From the NCBI GenBank assembly GCA_905221605.1, contig CAJNDS010000006.1, positions 17,501-79,500 on the forward strand: a stretch of DNA of 62,000 nt. Reading direction: 5' to 3'. The translations under genes and the position numbers were made by a program. Below the pieces are notes generated by a model. The model was not told the DNA's origin, ran no database searches, and saw nothing but the letters and a program-made list of their open reading frames with translations. Positions 1 through 10,659 of the stretch are shown piece after piece. Position 1 is the first letter of the stretch. Each line of letters starts with the position of its first letter. The DNA is from Symbiodinium natans (taxonomy: Eukaryota; Sar; Dinophyceae; Suessiales; Symbiodiniaceae).

Positions 1-820
1 TACCACAACACCACACATACACCACCACACATACACCACCACACATACACCACCACACATACAACACCACACATACACCACCACACATACACCACACATA
101 CACCACCACACATACACCACACATACACCGCCACACATACACCACAACACATACACCACCACACATACACCACCACACATACACCACACATACGCCACTC
201 ATACACCACACATACACCACACATACACCACACATACACCACACATACACTGCATCACGCATACACCATCATGCACCACACAGCGCATGCACCCTACCAT
301 GCACCCTACAACCTGCACTGAACCGCGTGCGCGCTGCACAACGCATGCACCGCACCCGACACACAGCCACACAGCAGCACGCGTGCTCTTCACAACGGCA
401 TCACCCTCGCCACGCACGCGCCACGCATCCGCTATGCCGCTATGCACCACACCGTGCATAAAATCCCAAACCACGCATACACCGGTTGCAAACAACAAAT
501 ACATACACCGCACACGTCTGCACACGCACACTGCGCAACACATACAATACACCGCTCCAGCGCACCACGCGCACACTACACAACACACTCACCCTACCAC
601 GCATACAGCGCGCCATGCATGCAGGGCACCACGTGTACGCCGCACAATGCGTACACTGCACACCGCAAAACATCACACCAAGCATACCCCGCACCCTGCA
701 AAACACCGAAACATGCATTCCCGCATTCACCACACCACATATACTTACACTGTAAACACACGCATACACCACACCGCGCATTCGCCACAACCAACGCACA
801 TATAAATACACATGCAACAT
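1..820. repeat. AC-rich minisatellite (CATACACCAC-type)
   Basis: Nearly perfect repeats of catacaccac and cacacatacacc run from the first base to about 255, then decay into a looser ACACC/CGCAC/GCATAC-rich tract to about 820. Open frames here on either strand are His/Thr/Pro- or Cys/Val-rich artefacts of the repeat. A related tract resumes at 1480-1735 after the block at 822-1470. Confidence 0.9.
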
Positions 821-821
821 A

Positions 822-1470
822 TGGCTTTGCATTGTTGCTAGATAGGCTTCATATCTGGACAGATATATAGGCAAGCATGCAAAAAGGAACGAGGCTTGCA
901 AATACTTCGCTGTCACCTTTGCGGTTTCATGCGTATAATTATGGCAGTCCTATTTGTGGTTCGATGCGTCTAAGTAAGCGGTTGTGTATCGTTGCTTGAT
1001 GGGTTGCATGTATGGACAAATCCTTGAGAACTGATCATGCACGTTCGAGAAAGGAAGAGGACGGTAAAATCCTTTGCTGTTATATGTGTGGTCTTATGTG
1101 TCCAAATGGTTTTGTATCGTAGCTGGATAGGTTTCGTATCTGGCCAGATATATGGTTGCACGTTCGAGAAAGGAAGAGGATCGTAAATACTTTGCTGCTA
1201 TGTTTGTGATTTTACGCTTCTGAATGGTTTTTTGCATCGTTGCTAGATGCGTTCCATACTTGGCTGTTATATTTATGGTTTTGTGTGTCTAACTGGTTTT
1301 GCATCGCTGCTAGAGGAGTTTCATGCGTGGACAAATCTATTACTGCGCGCACGTTCGAGAAAGGAAGAGGACCGTATATACCGTGCTGTTCAACTTAACT
1401 AACGGTTCTGCATCGTTGCTAGAAGGGGTTCATGTATGGACAGATACATGGTAATCACTCGTGCATGTTC
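822..1470. repeat. Diverged ~110-140 bp tandem repeat, about six copies
   Basis: A unit containing gcatcgttgctagat, then tggacagatatat, then gcacgttcgagaaaggaaga, then tttgctgttat recurs with drift. The string gcacgttcgagaaaggaaga occurs exactly at 1039, 1158 and 1349; the first copy is the most diverged and the last is truncated where AC-rich satellite resumes. No coding potential is visible. It may be a satellite family or an amplified fragment of a mobile element. Confidence 0.75.
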
Positions 1471-1479
1471 GACCTGCAC

Positions 1480-1735
1480 CACGTACAATTACATCACACA
1501 TGCACCAGGCCACGCATGCATCGTACATGCTTCACATCACACCGCACCCCATACACACACCACACACATGCCCAACAACGCACCACACCATGCACACCAC
1601 ACACACACTGCACATCACCACTGCGGAACACAACACATAGTAAATTGCGACAACGCGCAAACACCACTCCATGCATACACCGTGCCACGCATACACCACA
1701 CTTGTCACACCACACAAGACCACACCACCCCCGAA
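1480..1735. repeat. AC-rich minisatellite, second tract
   Basis: Same composition and motifs (caccacac, acgcatacacc, catgcacc) as the degenerate part of the tract at 255-820, so the two tracts probably were one array before the 822-1470 repeat arose or inserted. Confidence 0.75.
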
Positions 1736-3018
1736 AACCACCGGGCCCATGGTGACAGCAGCAGCAGGACCAGGATACGTCGAAGGGCGGACCAAGCTCA
1801 CTCACCATGAAGTCTCGCACAACCTCGCTGGTTCTGGGTCGTGTGTCCGGCCCGTTCGGGCGCTCTCGATCTGGACGGGCCATGGAAGTCATCCCAGAGG
1901 GCTCACCAAAAAGGCTTGCCATGGGCTCCTTCCCCAAAGGGCACTGCCAAGAAAGAGGTGCACACTAACCGTCCCCAGGTCGCTGGAAGGCACTCCAACA
2001 CGGTCAACCGCGAGGCCCGGCCCCACCAATCTCCCACAATCCAGTTGTACGAGTGGTTACGCACACAGGGCCAGCTGGGCTGCCTTTCGTGCCGGATAAA
2101 TGGGATGATCGGCGGTTAACGATTCGTATCCCTAGTCACCAACTTCCGGCTATCGACCAGCCCAATCCAACCAACTAACCAAGAACAAGCACACACATAA
2201 ACACACACACACACGTACACACACGTACACACACGTACACACACGTACACACACGTACATACGTACACACACATACGCTCTCTCACACACACACACACAA
2301 ACACCCATACGCACACGCACTCGCACCAGGCTTCACGAAGCATCCTGGAGGCATCTGAATCTGTGCTCCTCTTGCACCAGCCACTCCTGTGATAGTGGCA
2401 TGGCTCCGTTGTTCCAGGCGCCGTACTGCGAACGAGAAAAAGGGCCATGTGAACAAGTCAAGAAGCTTGAGCTTCGTTTGCTTCAATCACTTCCCCACTC
2501 CCTCCCTCTCTCGCTCTTCTGCGCTTTGTTCGCATGCTTCGGTGATGCGAGGTTTGGGGCCTGTGGCCTTAAGACGGGCTTCGTCCGCCTCCACAACAAG
2601 CAATGGCTTTCTTGGCCATGCGAGATGCAGCTCGTCTCTACGGTTTACGACGGGATAAGTAATATCAAGCAAGAGTGGGAGATGTGGAACCGAGACCATA
2701 CTGGCAAAGCACCAGACTAGTTACGCATGAGCCTCCGCCTTTGTTTTGAGAATAGGTTTGTTCACAAAGTTTGGTGAGATCGGCCTAAGAAGTTACGATG
2801 CCGCTTCTGAAGCGGTGGCGATTGTGTAGCCACATCTCCATGGCTGCAACACTGCAGCCAGCTGTCGCTGCAGCATAGTGAGCCATCTGCAAAACGACGA
2901 TGAAGCTGCGCGAAATGCAGCTCTGCTTCTTGCTGATCTGCATGACTGCAGCGAGCAGTCTTCCAGGACCTCATTTCTTCTTGCTCTGGGCGGACCTTTG
3001 CCACGGACTCACATGGAT
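1736..3018. other. Intergenic; short AC/CGTACACA satellite only
   Basis: Apart from alternating AC and acgtacacac repeats at about 2190-2310 I see no structure. Short open frames on both strands have no recognisable motif. Confidence 0.5.
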
Positions 3019-3852
3019 TCACATGGACCTATACGGATTTCTGTCGGGCGCATCGGAGACCATCAGGGACCCGTTGGGGGCCGCGCTTGTTGGTCGCGTT
3101 CGCTGGCGCCGTGGCTGCCTTGCCCTTTTCAGCCGCCTATGCTCGGGGACAGCATCAAACTGTTCGTTGTCAGCTGACTTGCCATCTTGTGAATCATGCG
3201 CCTTGGAGGCCTTGTTGCCATTCTTCTTCGAAGGCTCTTCCTCAAGAGATCGATGACTCATGCAAGCTCGCGAGCCTATACACTTTTTTGGGCTGTTCCA
3301 TCTGCAGCTCTGTGGCTGTTGAGGACTTCTTCCGAAAACAACGGCATCCGCAGCAACACCTGGAGACAGGATGAATGCAACCCATGACAGGCCATCTACA
3401 AAACTCGTCCAGGACGCACGGGGAATCCTGGTCAACGCAGGCAAGGGCTCCTTCATCATGAAGCTGAGCGCTCCACATGCAACAGAGAAGAGCCGAAGAT
3501 ATCCAGAATGCCAAGAGTCCCAACTTCACCAGAGAGTACCTCGCACGCGGCTTGCGACCATGCGAGACGTGGCCCTCTTTCACCGTATCACGGAAGGGTC
3601 TGGCTTGCTTGCCGTAAACCAGTCTGCGCACACTGCAGCTGCAATGTAGAGCACAAAAAGGACGAGATTTCCAGGAGTCTCGGCGGTTTGCCAGGACAAG
3701 CGGCTGGCTTCAGTACAAGACACATACTGAACGCTTCGTGATTTGACGCAATGCATCGCAACGCCATGCAACGCCCGGACCAAAACAGCTTGAAACACCC
3801 TGAGCTCAGGACTCTTGCAATTAGACCTGTATACTTTGGCAGCACCTGGCAT
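3019..3852 (-). CDS. Candidate exons of a multi-pass membrane protein
   Basis: Three open stretches on the minus strand each hold a plausible membrane helix: NLVLFVLYIAAAVCADWF (frame ending at 3580), LVKLGLLAFWISSALLCCMW (about 3500) and WVAFILSPGVAADAVVF (about 3370). The second is followed by a Cys-rich segment (CVDQDSPCVLDEFC) and the third by a charged tail containing EEEPSKKNGNKASKAHDS that runs to a stop at 3019. Shifts of frame between the pieces coincide with possible AG|G acceptors such as gcgag|gtactc and ctccag|gtgttg. No family is recognised; chance frames cannot be excluded, and exon boundaries are unresolved. Confidence 0.3.
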
Positions 3853-3959
3853 CTACTCTTCCCATGTCTGCATGTCTGTTGTGCGTGTTTGCATTCATTG
3901 CGACAAGCTCTGGAACTCGTGGCTAACATGGAAGCGAACTTGCTTTGTGTTCGCTTCAA

Positions 3960-4590
3960 TGGTGCATTGTCGAATCACAAACAATGAGTGTGCCCTGCAA
4001 CTGCAACATCACGACTGCTTTTGATGGGGTTTGGTGGGCAGATTGCCTTGCATGCGTGGGTCTGTTGAACAGTCTGCTCGCGGTTTGTGCTCAAGATGGA
4101 GTGTGCAAGCCTGACAGATACTTCCTGGGGCGCCGACGCTCTCAAATGCATCGACGATGAAGTGTGTGTACTGAGTCAGCAGCCTCAGAACAAAGTGGCC
4201 TTTGTCATGCTACAGGCTCCTGACTAAGACAGAAGGCCCTTTTTCCTTGGCACGAATGTGCACAGCATATGTTGAGCCCTTCTTCACACCAGTCTTGATC
4301 TCGTCAGCATCTTAGACGGGCTGAGACGTGTGGAACGATATGGAGCGATCAGTCGGGTGCGTGGGCATCTGAGAAAATTCGCCTTGAGGCGTAGCTAGCA
4401 GAGGAAAGGGCCTCGCGCTCTGCTATGATTTACGTATGCCGACGCATGCCTTGTGCAGTCCGTATTTGGTTGTGAACGCGCTTCATGGCGAGGCCCGAGA
4501 ATTGAAACATTTATCTACTATACAGCGGAGACCACGGCCTTCTCACGGTTCCGCTTGGCAACACTCTAGCGCCAGGCCTGGTGCCTCGAC
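3960..4590. other. Intergenic, nothing recognised
   Basis: No long frame, repeat or structured element stands out on either strand. Confidence 0.5.
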
Positions 4591-5028
4591 TCACATGCCC
4601 TCCCTGATCTTGGCCTCAAGAACATCTAACGTCATATAGCAGAGGCACTTTCGAGTGTAAAACCCCAACATTCGCAAGTCTAACTGCGTTGTTTCAAGGC
4701 ACTGCAACACGAAATGGCGTTGCTGGACTGAGCAACAGGCTCCCAACTTCTGCATGAGCCTGTCCCCCACCACCTGCCAACAGCTACTCAGAGTGCCGTG
4801 TCCTGTGTCCAGTTCCGGACATTTTCCCTTTGCGCTCTTGGGCAGGCAGACTTCGAAGACTACCCTTCGCAGTGCTTTCGCTTGATCTCTTTTGCTTGGG
4901 CTTGCGATGGTGAGCTGCTCCCCGCGCTTGGAGAAGTCGTCCTCCTGTCGGACGTCCGTCCATAAACCCATTCGTGGTAGTTCGATCCTCCCATCAGCTG
5001 TCGAGGAAAAGCCTTCAACTGGATCCAA
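4591..5028 (-). CDS. Hypothetical exon(s)
   Basis: A 145-codon open stretch of balanced composition, including VVFEVCLPKSAKGKCPELDT and later LDLRMLGFYTRKCLCYMTLD, with no low-complexity runs. It lies on the strand that carries all confident genes here. No family is recognised, and there is no initiation context or clear splice site, so this may be a chance frame. Confidence 0.22.
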   Translation of the reverse strand: MDPVEGFSSTADGRIELPRMGLWTDVRQEDDFSKRGEQLTIASPSKRDQAKALRRVVFEVCLPKSAKGKCPELDTGHGTLSSCWQVVGDRLMQKLGACCSVQQRHFVLQCLETTQLDLRMLGFYTRKCLCYMTLDVLEAKIREGM

Positions 5029-5029
5029 C

Positions 5030-5899
5030 TCGTTTTTGGATTTCTGGCAGCTTTCTGCATCAACCTCGCGCTTTCCTGTCCTTGGCCTGGCCTGCCTCGC
5101 CCTCTCTAGTCGTAAGGTGGCATAGCTTCAGCGGGGTTCCGCCGGAACGATCCTGCATATGTGATCCTCTGCCCTACATCACCTGGTTTGGAATAACATC
5201 TCCCCCAGTACATGCAGTGAGGACAGAAGTCGCCACACACACTTTCATGCGAGTATCGCTTTGTACGCATGGTGGCCACACGGGTGGAAGCATGTATTTA
5301 AGCCTACCAGGTCCCCGTCGATAAACACATGCGACATCATGCGACATTATACCACAAGATGCCACAGCTTAAGCTCCCCCCCCCTCCACCCCCCCCGCCC
5401 CCAGTACCATCAGCGGCCGAACACCAAACATGTCTCAGTCACTCTGCTCTCCTGCAACTCTCACTGTCGCACGGAAAATGCAATTTTGCGGACAGAAGGT
5501 GTGATCGCATACAAGTTGGTGAGACTGTGCTTCGCAAGAGTGAAATATTGTGAGACCGTGGCGAGCTTGAAAGAATTGAACTGCCATCCCAATCATTCTG
5601 ACTGCGTTAGGATTTGCCATGGCACTGAAGCCACATGCATCACTTGAAGTCAGGGCATGCCGAGTGCCTGCACGCATAGTTGTAAGCAAGAACTTGAATG
5701 TCGACACCATTGATTGCAGTAGGAACGTGCCCAACCGGGCCACTTAGAAATACAGCATCCCGGCTCAGAGTATACCATAGTCTAATTGTAGACTGTGGAG
5801 TCCTTCGGCTCCTCAAGATGGAATGACATGTGCTGCAAAGCCATACCCCTCGCCAACTACCTGGGCCAACTGTGGCCCTGCGAAGGCCTCAGAAGAATA
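5030..5899. other. Intergenic, nothing recognised
   Basis: A short C-run (5379-5402) is the only feature. No coding or structural signal is visible. Confidence 0.5.
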
Positions 5900-6059
5900 T
5901 TGCAAAAATCCCATAATCGGACTCTGACTGTGTTTCTGCGGCACAGTGGCCGTGCTCCTTTGACAGGAGTCGGGAGAAAAACAACCTTGCATCGAGCTTA
6001 CGTGAGGACACAGGGGACCAGGGGGACCGTTTGCAAAAATCCCATCTTCGGACTCTGAG
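5900..6059. repeat. Local direct repeat plus copy 1 of a 92-bp dispersed repeat
   Basis: The string ttgcaaaaatcccat followed by tcggactctga occurs at about 5900-5928 and again at 6031-6059. Between them, 5940-6030 (ggcacagtggccgtgc, then ggagtcgggaga, gcatcgagctt, gtgagg and gggaccgt) is repeated in direct orientation at 6985-7076 with a few substitutions and indels. Confidence 0.8.
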
Positions 6060-6109
6060 TAAACCGCCTCCCCTCCCCTCTCCACATGAGGCACTGGACA
6101 TTGTAAGCT

Positions 6110-6149
6110 GCCCTCCTGCCTCGCTTTACAATAGGAAGCGGGCAGGAGG
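6110..6149. repeat. Inverted repeat (hairpin)
   Basis: Arm ccctcctgcctcgctt (6110-6125) faces aagcgggcaggaggg (6135-6149) across a 9-base loop, with one unpaired base. It lies 50 bp beyond the 5900-6059 repeats and is not next to a recognised gene end. Confidence 0.6.
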
Positions 6150-6800
6150 GTGGGTGTTGGCGGGGATGAGGTAATGCAAGCGTGCAGCACAGAGCGACGC
6201 GCCTTACCATCATCGTTGCATGATGCAATGAAGTTGCTGAACCAATGCGGGATAGCCTCACAATCTTTCGAAGCTGTTACGGTTTGGCATGCACGCTTCG
6301 ACAAAGCCCAAATGGGCACATCCAAACAACTCTGTCAGATAAACATGGCTTGCTCTGCCGTCTTGCCTTTCTATCTAAGAAGCGACAGCAGGAGGCTTGA
6401 CACCTACATATGTAGAATTAAATGAACAAAAAATATCAAATGAATAAGTAGATGTATATATGTATATATATATGCAGTTATTTACTGACCGAGACCAATC
6501 AATGAAGGCAATGGCTTTGCAAGATCTACAAGAACTTGAGACCGAGGACCTCGAACTCGACATTGAAAGCAAGGAGATTTTGCACGACTGAAGGCTTGCA
6601 CCATTAAAAAAATTGGCGGGCATGAGTCGGCATGAACACACTCCGTGCCGATGTGGGCAGACATGAGCATTCGCGGCATCGTGAAGCATAGTGTTTTACA
6701 TAAGCACTCGGAAGTGGTGGTGGACGGTTCAGGAACCAGGGAGCCATGCGGGAGTCACGAAAATTGGCTCACCCTAAAATATACTAACCGAGGGTCTGCA
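6150..6800. other. Intergenic with short TA-rich microsatellite
   Basis: A TATATATG-type run lies at about 6452-6475. No coding signal is recognised. Confidence 0.5.
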
Positions 6801-6809
6801 AGCATGCCG

Positions 6810-6890
6810 TCCCGAAACCCTACAACCTCAAAGCTCAAACATTCAAACCCCAAACCCCCATGACATCCAAAACCCTCAACCCTGAGAAAC
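6810..6890. repeat. Degenerate telomere-like tract, C-rich strand
   Basis: Irregular aaaccc, caaacccc and aaaccctcaaccct motifs read as decayed CCCTAAA repeats. A G-rich counterpart lies at 9060-9240 on the other side of the kinase-like gene. Confidence 0.4.
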
Positions 6891-6984
6891 GGTTTCAAGT
6901 CGCACTACAGCGAGAAGACTGCATCATGAAAAGTTGTGTGCAAACCCCATGTCAGGTTCACGGGCCCGCATGCTGTGTTCATGT

Positions 6985-7076
6985 GGCACAGTGGCCGTGC
7001 CCTTTGAAAGGAGTCGGGAGAGAAAAAAAACGTAGCATCGAGCTTGCGTGAGGCCACCGGGGACTAGCGGGACCGT
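6985..7076. repeat. Copy 2 of the 92-bp dispersed repeat
   Basis: Direct-orientation copy of 5940-6030, 1,045 bp away. It ends inside the open frame that trails the kinase-like exon, so the far C-terminal residues of that frame (below about 7190) are unlikely to be coding. Confidence 0.75.
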
Positions 7077-8992
7077 GGAGACAAAGTTCCAACGGGCGAT
7101 AGATGAGGCAAGAACCGACTTTTTTTGTTTGGAGTTGACTTGGAGCCACGCACCTCAAAAAGCGCTGAAAACAATTTTGGGGAAACTACCATACCCTGAC
7201 CCTGAAGCAAGAAACGTGTCACATAGCTCTCAAGAGCGAAGTGGCTCGGGTAGCCGGCAAGGTCGGCGACTTCCGGGAGAGCCTCGATGGAATCGATGCA
7301 CGTGTTCTGCTCCAAGCGCTGCTCCAGTCCCACAAGGAGTCTGCAGCCCTGGATCACTTCATTCATCAACTCCACTTCGGACACTCCAAGGCTGCTTAAA
7401 CTGTGGACCTGCCACAAATTGCCGGAGATGGCGGAGCTGCTGGAGTCGCAGCGTAAATGCAAGCGTTCGCAGAGCGCCGGAAGATCGACGGCCTTCGCCA
7501 GCAATGGGATCCGCAACGTGAGTGTCACCCGCAAGGCCGCCCCGACACGTGAGGGGCACGTTGTCAGCCACCCAAGCTTGGAAGCTGCGAATTCTTGTTT
7601 CGCAGAGGCGGCTGCCTCCGCAACTGAAGACACGGCTCTTGCCAAGCGCTCGTAAAGCTCTTTGAGCTCCGAGCCCTCCTGCCGAGCGAAGAACCGGTAA
7701 TGGTCTTCCTCATTGCACCAAATGAAGACCCCCGGGGCATCGCAAACGAAAACCCCGCGTGCATCGGGCCAGTGCCGTCCGAAGCCTGCAGCCAGCTTCA
7801 ACTTGGAGTCGGGCTCCGTCAACAACATGCCAACCTTCCGCAGCCGTTCCTCCTGATATGCTGCCATTCCTTTGCCGCTCTTGGAGCCACGTAATGGGAG
7901 GTATGTGCCACGTAAGCGGGCGGAGGACAAGAGCCTCTCAACCTCCCGGCGCTCCTCCCTCGAGCAGCAAACAGGCATGCGAATTCCTGCGACATTCCGG
8001 CGTGCCTCCAAGACTGTGTAAACAACGTAGCTGCCAGTTGGGTCTATTTGGGCACCTGAGATCTTGGAGACATCCCCATCCGAAGGCTGGGGTGCGCCGT
8101 TGCAAATGGTGCCGCAGCTGAGAGCAGCAACAAGAGGGTCGAAGAATTGCTGGAACAAGCTGTAACATTCCGCGTCCCCAGCAAATGCGCCAGCCACTTT
8201 GACCATCGGATGGCCTGGGCAGTCTACTGCAGGCTTGATGCACTGCGCCAACGACACACCGGTGGACGTGCGGAGGTTGGCAAGTTGCTCGAGCTCGGGC
8301 TGTGCCTGCAACACTTCCGTGGCAATGCTGTTGTGCTTGGAGATATCTGGTAATGGAAAGGCTGCGAACCCTGGCAGGGCATCCTCTCCCAAGCCAGGTT
8401 CCGAGGAGAAGTCAATGTCATTCTGCAGCTCAGCATGATCTGCTTCTTCCTGTTTCTGCTCTATGAAATCGGCAAGAAAACCTAGATAATCCTCCGGCTT
8501 GCGCTCGAGGAGCTGAGTGAACATCTCCTGTGACTGGGGCTTCCGCCATGTGCTGACAACTGGCTTACTGACCGCTACAGTACTTACATGTCGGTGTCTG
8601 AAAGCAGCATGCCGCTTGCACTTCTCCGCACCTGTAGAAACTGCTGCACTCCACTCTGCTCCATGTACTGCTTCGCGCGCTCCGCGGCATTTCGACCACG
8701 GGAAATTCCTGGCTTCTCCTGCCAACGCCACGATTTGGGGGGGTTTCTGCTGCTGCCTGCTGCTCTCCCTCTGCCTGCACTTTGGCCGACAAATCCCGAA
8801 AACATGACAGCTGAGGAGGGCTGGTGTGACCAACATGACCAACTTTGCTGGCCGAGTGGTGCGTTGTAATTTGTGGATTGGGAGGCTATGCGAGGCCGAT
8901 TCCGGCCGATTTTTGCGTATGTGGGTTGTATGACGTGCGGCTTTAGTTCGCTGAGGCCCCCAGGCTTGGCTCAGCTCCCGACTCGAGAACAC
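7064..8992 (-). CDS. Guanidino (creatine/arginine) kinase-fold protein with RIIa-like N terminus, probably catalytically impaired
   Basis: The true exon probably begins at 8527, where a cacag|GAG acceptor precedes an ATG at 8524-8522, and ends near a possible GTATGG donor around 7190; flanking frame is likely intron. Numbering from that ATG, residues 1-30 (FTQLLERKPEDYLGFLADFI) resemble the second half of an RIIa/Dpy-30 docking helix pair. Residues 63-133 match the kinase N-domain (SKHNSIATEVL, DCPGHPMVKVAGAFAGD). The C-domain keeps DARGVF (254-259), NEEDHYR (271-277), the reactive-Cys motif TTCPS (C323), R332 and R358, and continues past the usual end (GCRLLVGLEQRLE). Two features break the family pattern: the SxRVR segment that holds two ATP-phosphate arginines reads TVLEARR (170-176), and the specificity loop after R358 is CDSSSSA. 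The fold assignment is secure; activity is doubtful. RIIa domains are common on flagellar proteins, so an axonemal or scaffold role is an inference. Confidence 0.88.
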   Translation of the reverse strand: MFSSRELSQAWGPQRTKAARHTTHIRKNRPESASHSLPIHKLQRTTRPAKLVMLVTPALLSCHVFGICRPKCRQRESSRQQQKPPQIVALAGEARNFPWSKCRGAREAVHGAEWSAAVSTGAEKCKRHAAFRHRHVSTVAVSKPVVSTWRKPQSQEMFTQLLERKPEDYLGFLADFIEQKQEEADHAELQNDIDFSSEPGLGEDALPGFAAFPLPDISKHNSIATEVLQAQPELEQLANLRTSTGVSLAQCIKPAVDCPGHPMVKVAGAFAGDAECYSLFQQFFDPLVAALSCGTICNGAPQPSDGDVSKISGAQIDPTGSYVVYTVLEARRNVAGIRMPVCCSREERREVERLLSSARLRGTYLPLRGSKSGKGMAAYQEERLRKVGMLLTEPDSKLKLAAGFGRHWPDARGVFVCDAPGVFIWCNEEDHYRFFARQEGSELKELYERLARAVSSVAEAAASAKQEFAASKLGWLTTCPSRVGAALRVTLTLRIPLLAKAVDLPALCERLHLRCDSSSSAISGNLWQVHSLSSLGVSEVELMNEVIQGCRLLVGLEQRLEQNTCIDSIEALPEVADLAGYPSHFALESYVTRFLLQGQGMVVSPKLFSALFEVRGSKSTPNKKSRFLPHLSPVGTLSPRSR

Positions 8993-9054
8993 CCTACCCG
9001 GACCTGATGTAAAGGATCCCCTTCACTCGCAGCATGGAGAAGTGCCAGAAAGGT

Positions 9055-9245
9055 GGGATTTCGGGTTTCGGTCCACAGGGTTTCAGGGTTAGGGCCTTTA
9101 TGGATTTAAGGTTCCAATCTTGCGCGGCTTGGTCGGAATTAGGGCTCTACGGGTCTGCAGGGCTTGCGCTTTCTTGGCATTTTCGGGCTTTCGGGCTTGA
9201 ATATTTTTAGGGCTTCTGCGGAAATTAGGGCTTCGGCACTTTCAC
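9055..9245. repeat. Degenerate telomere-like tract, G-rich strand
   Basis: Contains tcgggtttcgg, agggtttcagggttaggg, attagggct (twice) and tttttagggct, consistent with decayed TTTAGGG units, the known dinoflagellate telomere motif. It could also be an unrelated G/T-biased satellite. Confidence 0.45.
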
Positions 9246-9249
9246 GGTG

Positions 9250-10428
9250 CCAACCTTGGCCACCGAAAGAGCTAGTCACTGCTACGGGGCGCTTCTTCCC
9301 TTCGCCGCTTAGGGACCCGTTCAGGGACCTTTTCGGGACGCCCATGAGAGAGCGGGGGGAATCCTAACCCGGCTATGTCCTACAGCAGAGGCGACCAAGG
9401 TGGCACGCGTTTTGAGACCTATCAGCTTTCCAGCTACGAGCCAGCTCCCTAACATCAATGCAATAAGCCACAACAGATCATTTGACTCTGGGGCATTGTG
9501 AGGCACATGCTTTCTGAGCATCTTCTTAGCATCTCCGACGTGGGAGTGGTACAGAGTCTAGTCGCCAAGCTGCTTTGTTTGGTGGTTTTTTGTTAAGCAG
9601 GATGCTCCTCCTGGTCAAAAGACCGTAGAGAAGCTTCAAAGGATGCTTTCAGCGGCGCACAGCCAATGTCCAGAGTTTCAATCCTGGAATCTGATCTAAG
9701 CAAATCCGAGCATGCCTACCATACACATAAAGAGGCAGCAAGAGGCATAGGAAACAAATACTAGGTTGCTAGGCAAGGCTCTCCACGTTGGTCAAGCTTC
9801 CACCAAGTGCAGAGATGCCTGCCAAGCTCACCTGTGAGGATGCCACCTGCTTTAGTCAAGTCATGGCCGGTCCGGGTGCAACGGCTCACTTCAATTCAAT
9901 TCAGATTCAAACTCATTTTGGATTCAATTCACACTCAAAATTCAAATTCAATTTCATGTCAGTTCGAACATCAATATGCGGCAGACCGGCCGCCGACCTT
10001 CTGGAAGACATCCACCGTGAAGGCTTTTGGCTGCTTTGCCCCATTTGGCGCAAACGCGAAGGTCTCTCCAGCACGGAATGGTGCCTGCAAGGCTGTTCGG
10101 CAAATGCTCGTGGGTGGAAGCTGTTTGCGATTTCTGACCTTTCCTAGGGTCCTAGGCCTTTCCGAGCCACGCCCCTTGCATGCATTCCCTCCCCTGAGAC
10201 AAGGCAAGCCCCTTTCTGCGTGGTTGTCTTGTGTGTGGTTCGCTTCGAATACCTTGTAATCACAAACGACTCTGGAAAACTCGTTGTGAGCTTGCGTCTG
10301 GCACTCACCTGGCGTACCTGATGTCGGGATCTTGTGTCTTCCTCTCCTGCGTGCCTTTGACCCCCGGTGTCTTGCCTTTCTTTCTTTCATTGTGCGAGGG
10401 CCGAACCTCGGGGCTCGTCTACCCGTGC
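9250..10428. other. Intergenic, nothing recognised
   Basis: An attcaa/ttcaaattcaa-rich patch at 9890-9955 is the only pattern. No coding signal. Confidence 0.5.
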
Positions 10429-10515
10429 TCTTCTTCTTCTTCTTCTTCTTCTTCTTCTTCTTCTTCTTCTTCTTCTTCTTCTTCTTCTTCTTCTTCTTCT
10501 TCTTCTTCTTCTTCT
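10429..10515. repeat. (TTC)n microsatellite
   Basis: About 29 uninterrupted TTC/TCT/CTT triplets. All three frames are open on both strands, which creates poly-Ser, poly-Phe, poly-Leu, poly-Glu and poly-Lys frames that are artefacts. A (CT)n run follows at 10625-10652. Confidence 0.97.
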
Positions 10516-10625
10516 CCTCGTGCTCTCTCACTCTCTCTCTCGCTCTCTCTGCATGCTTTGCCCGCCCCGAAAGGGGAACTGCCCCGAGGGACGCACAAGT
10601 CCAAGGTCCAGTCTGCGACCCGCTA

Positions 10626-10657
<32 letters not shown>

Positions 10658-10659
10658 GG

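Noticed and set aside
5813-6325. 170-codon minus-strand frame
   Set aside because: It runs through the direct repeats and the hairpin at 5900-6149, so it reflects repeat sequence and not a gene.
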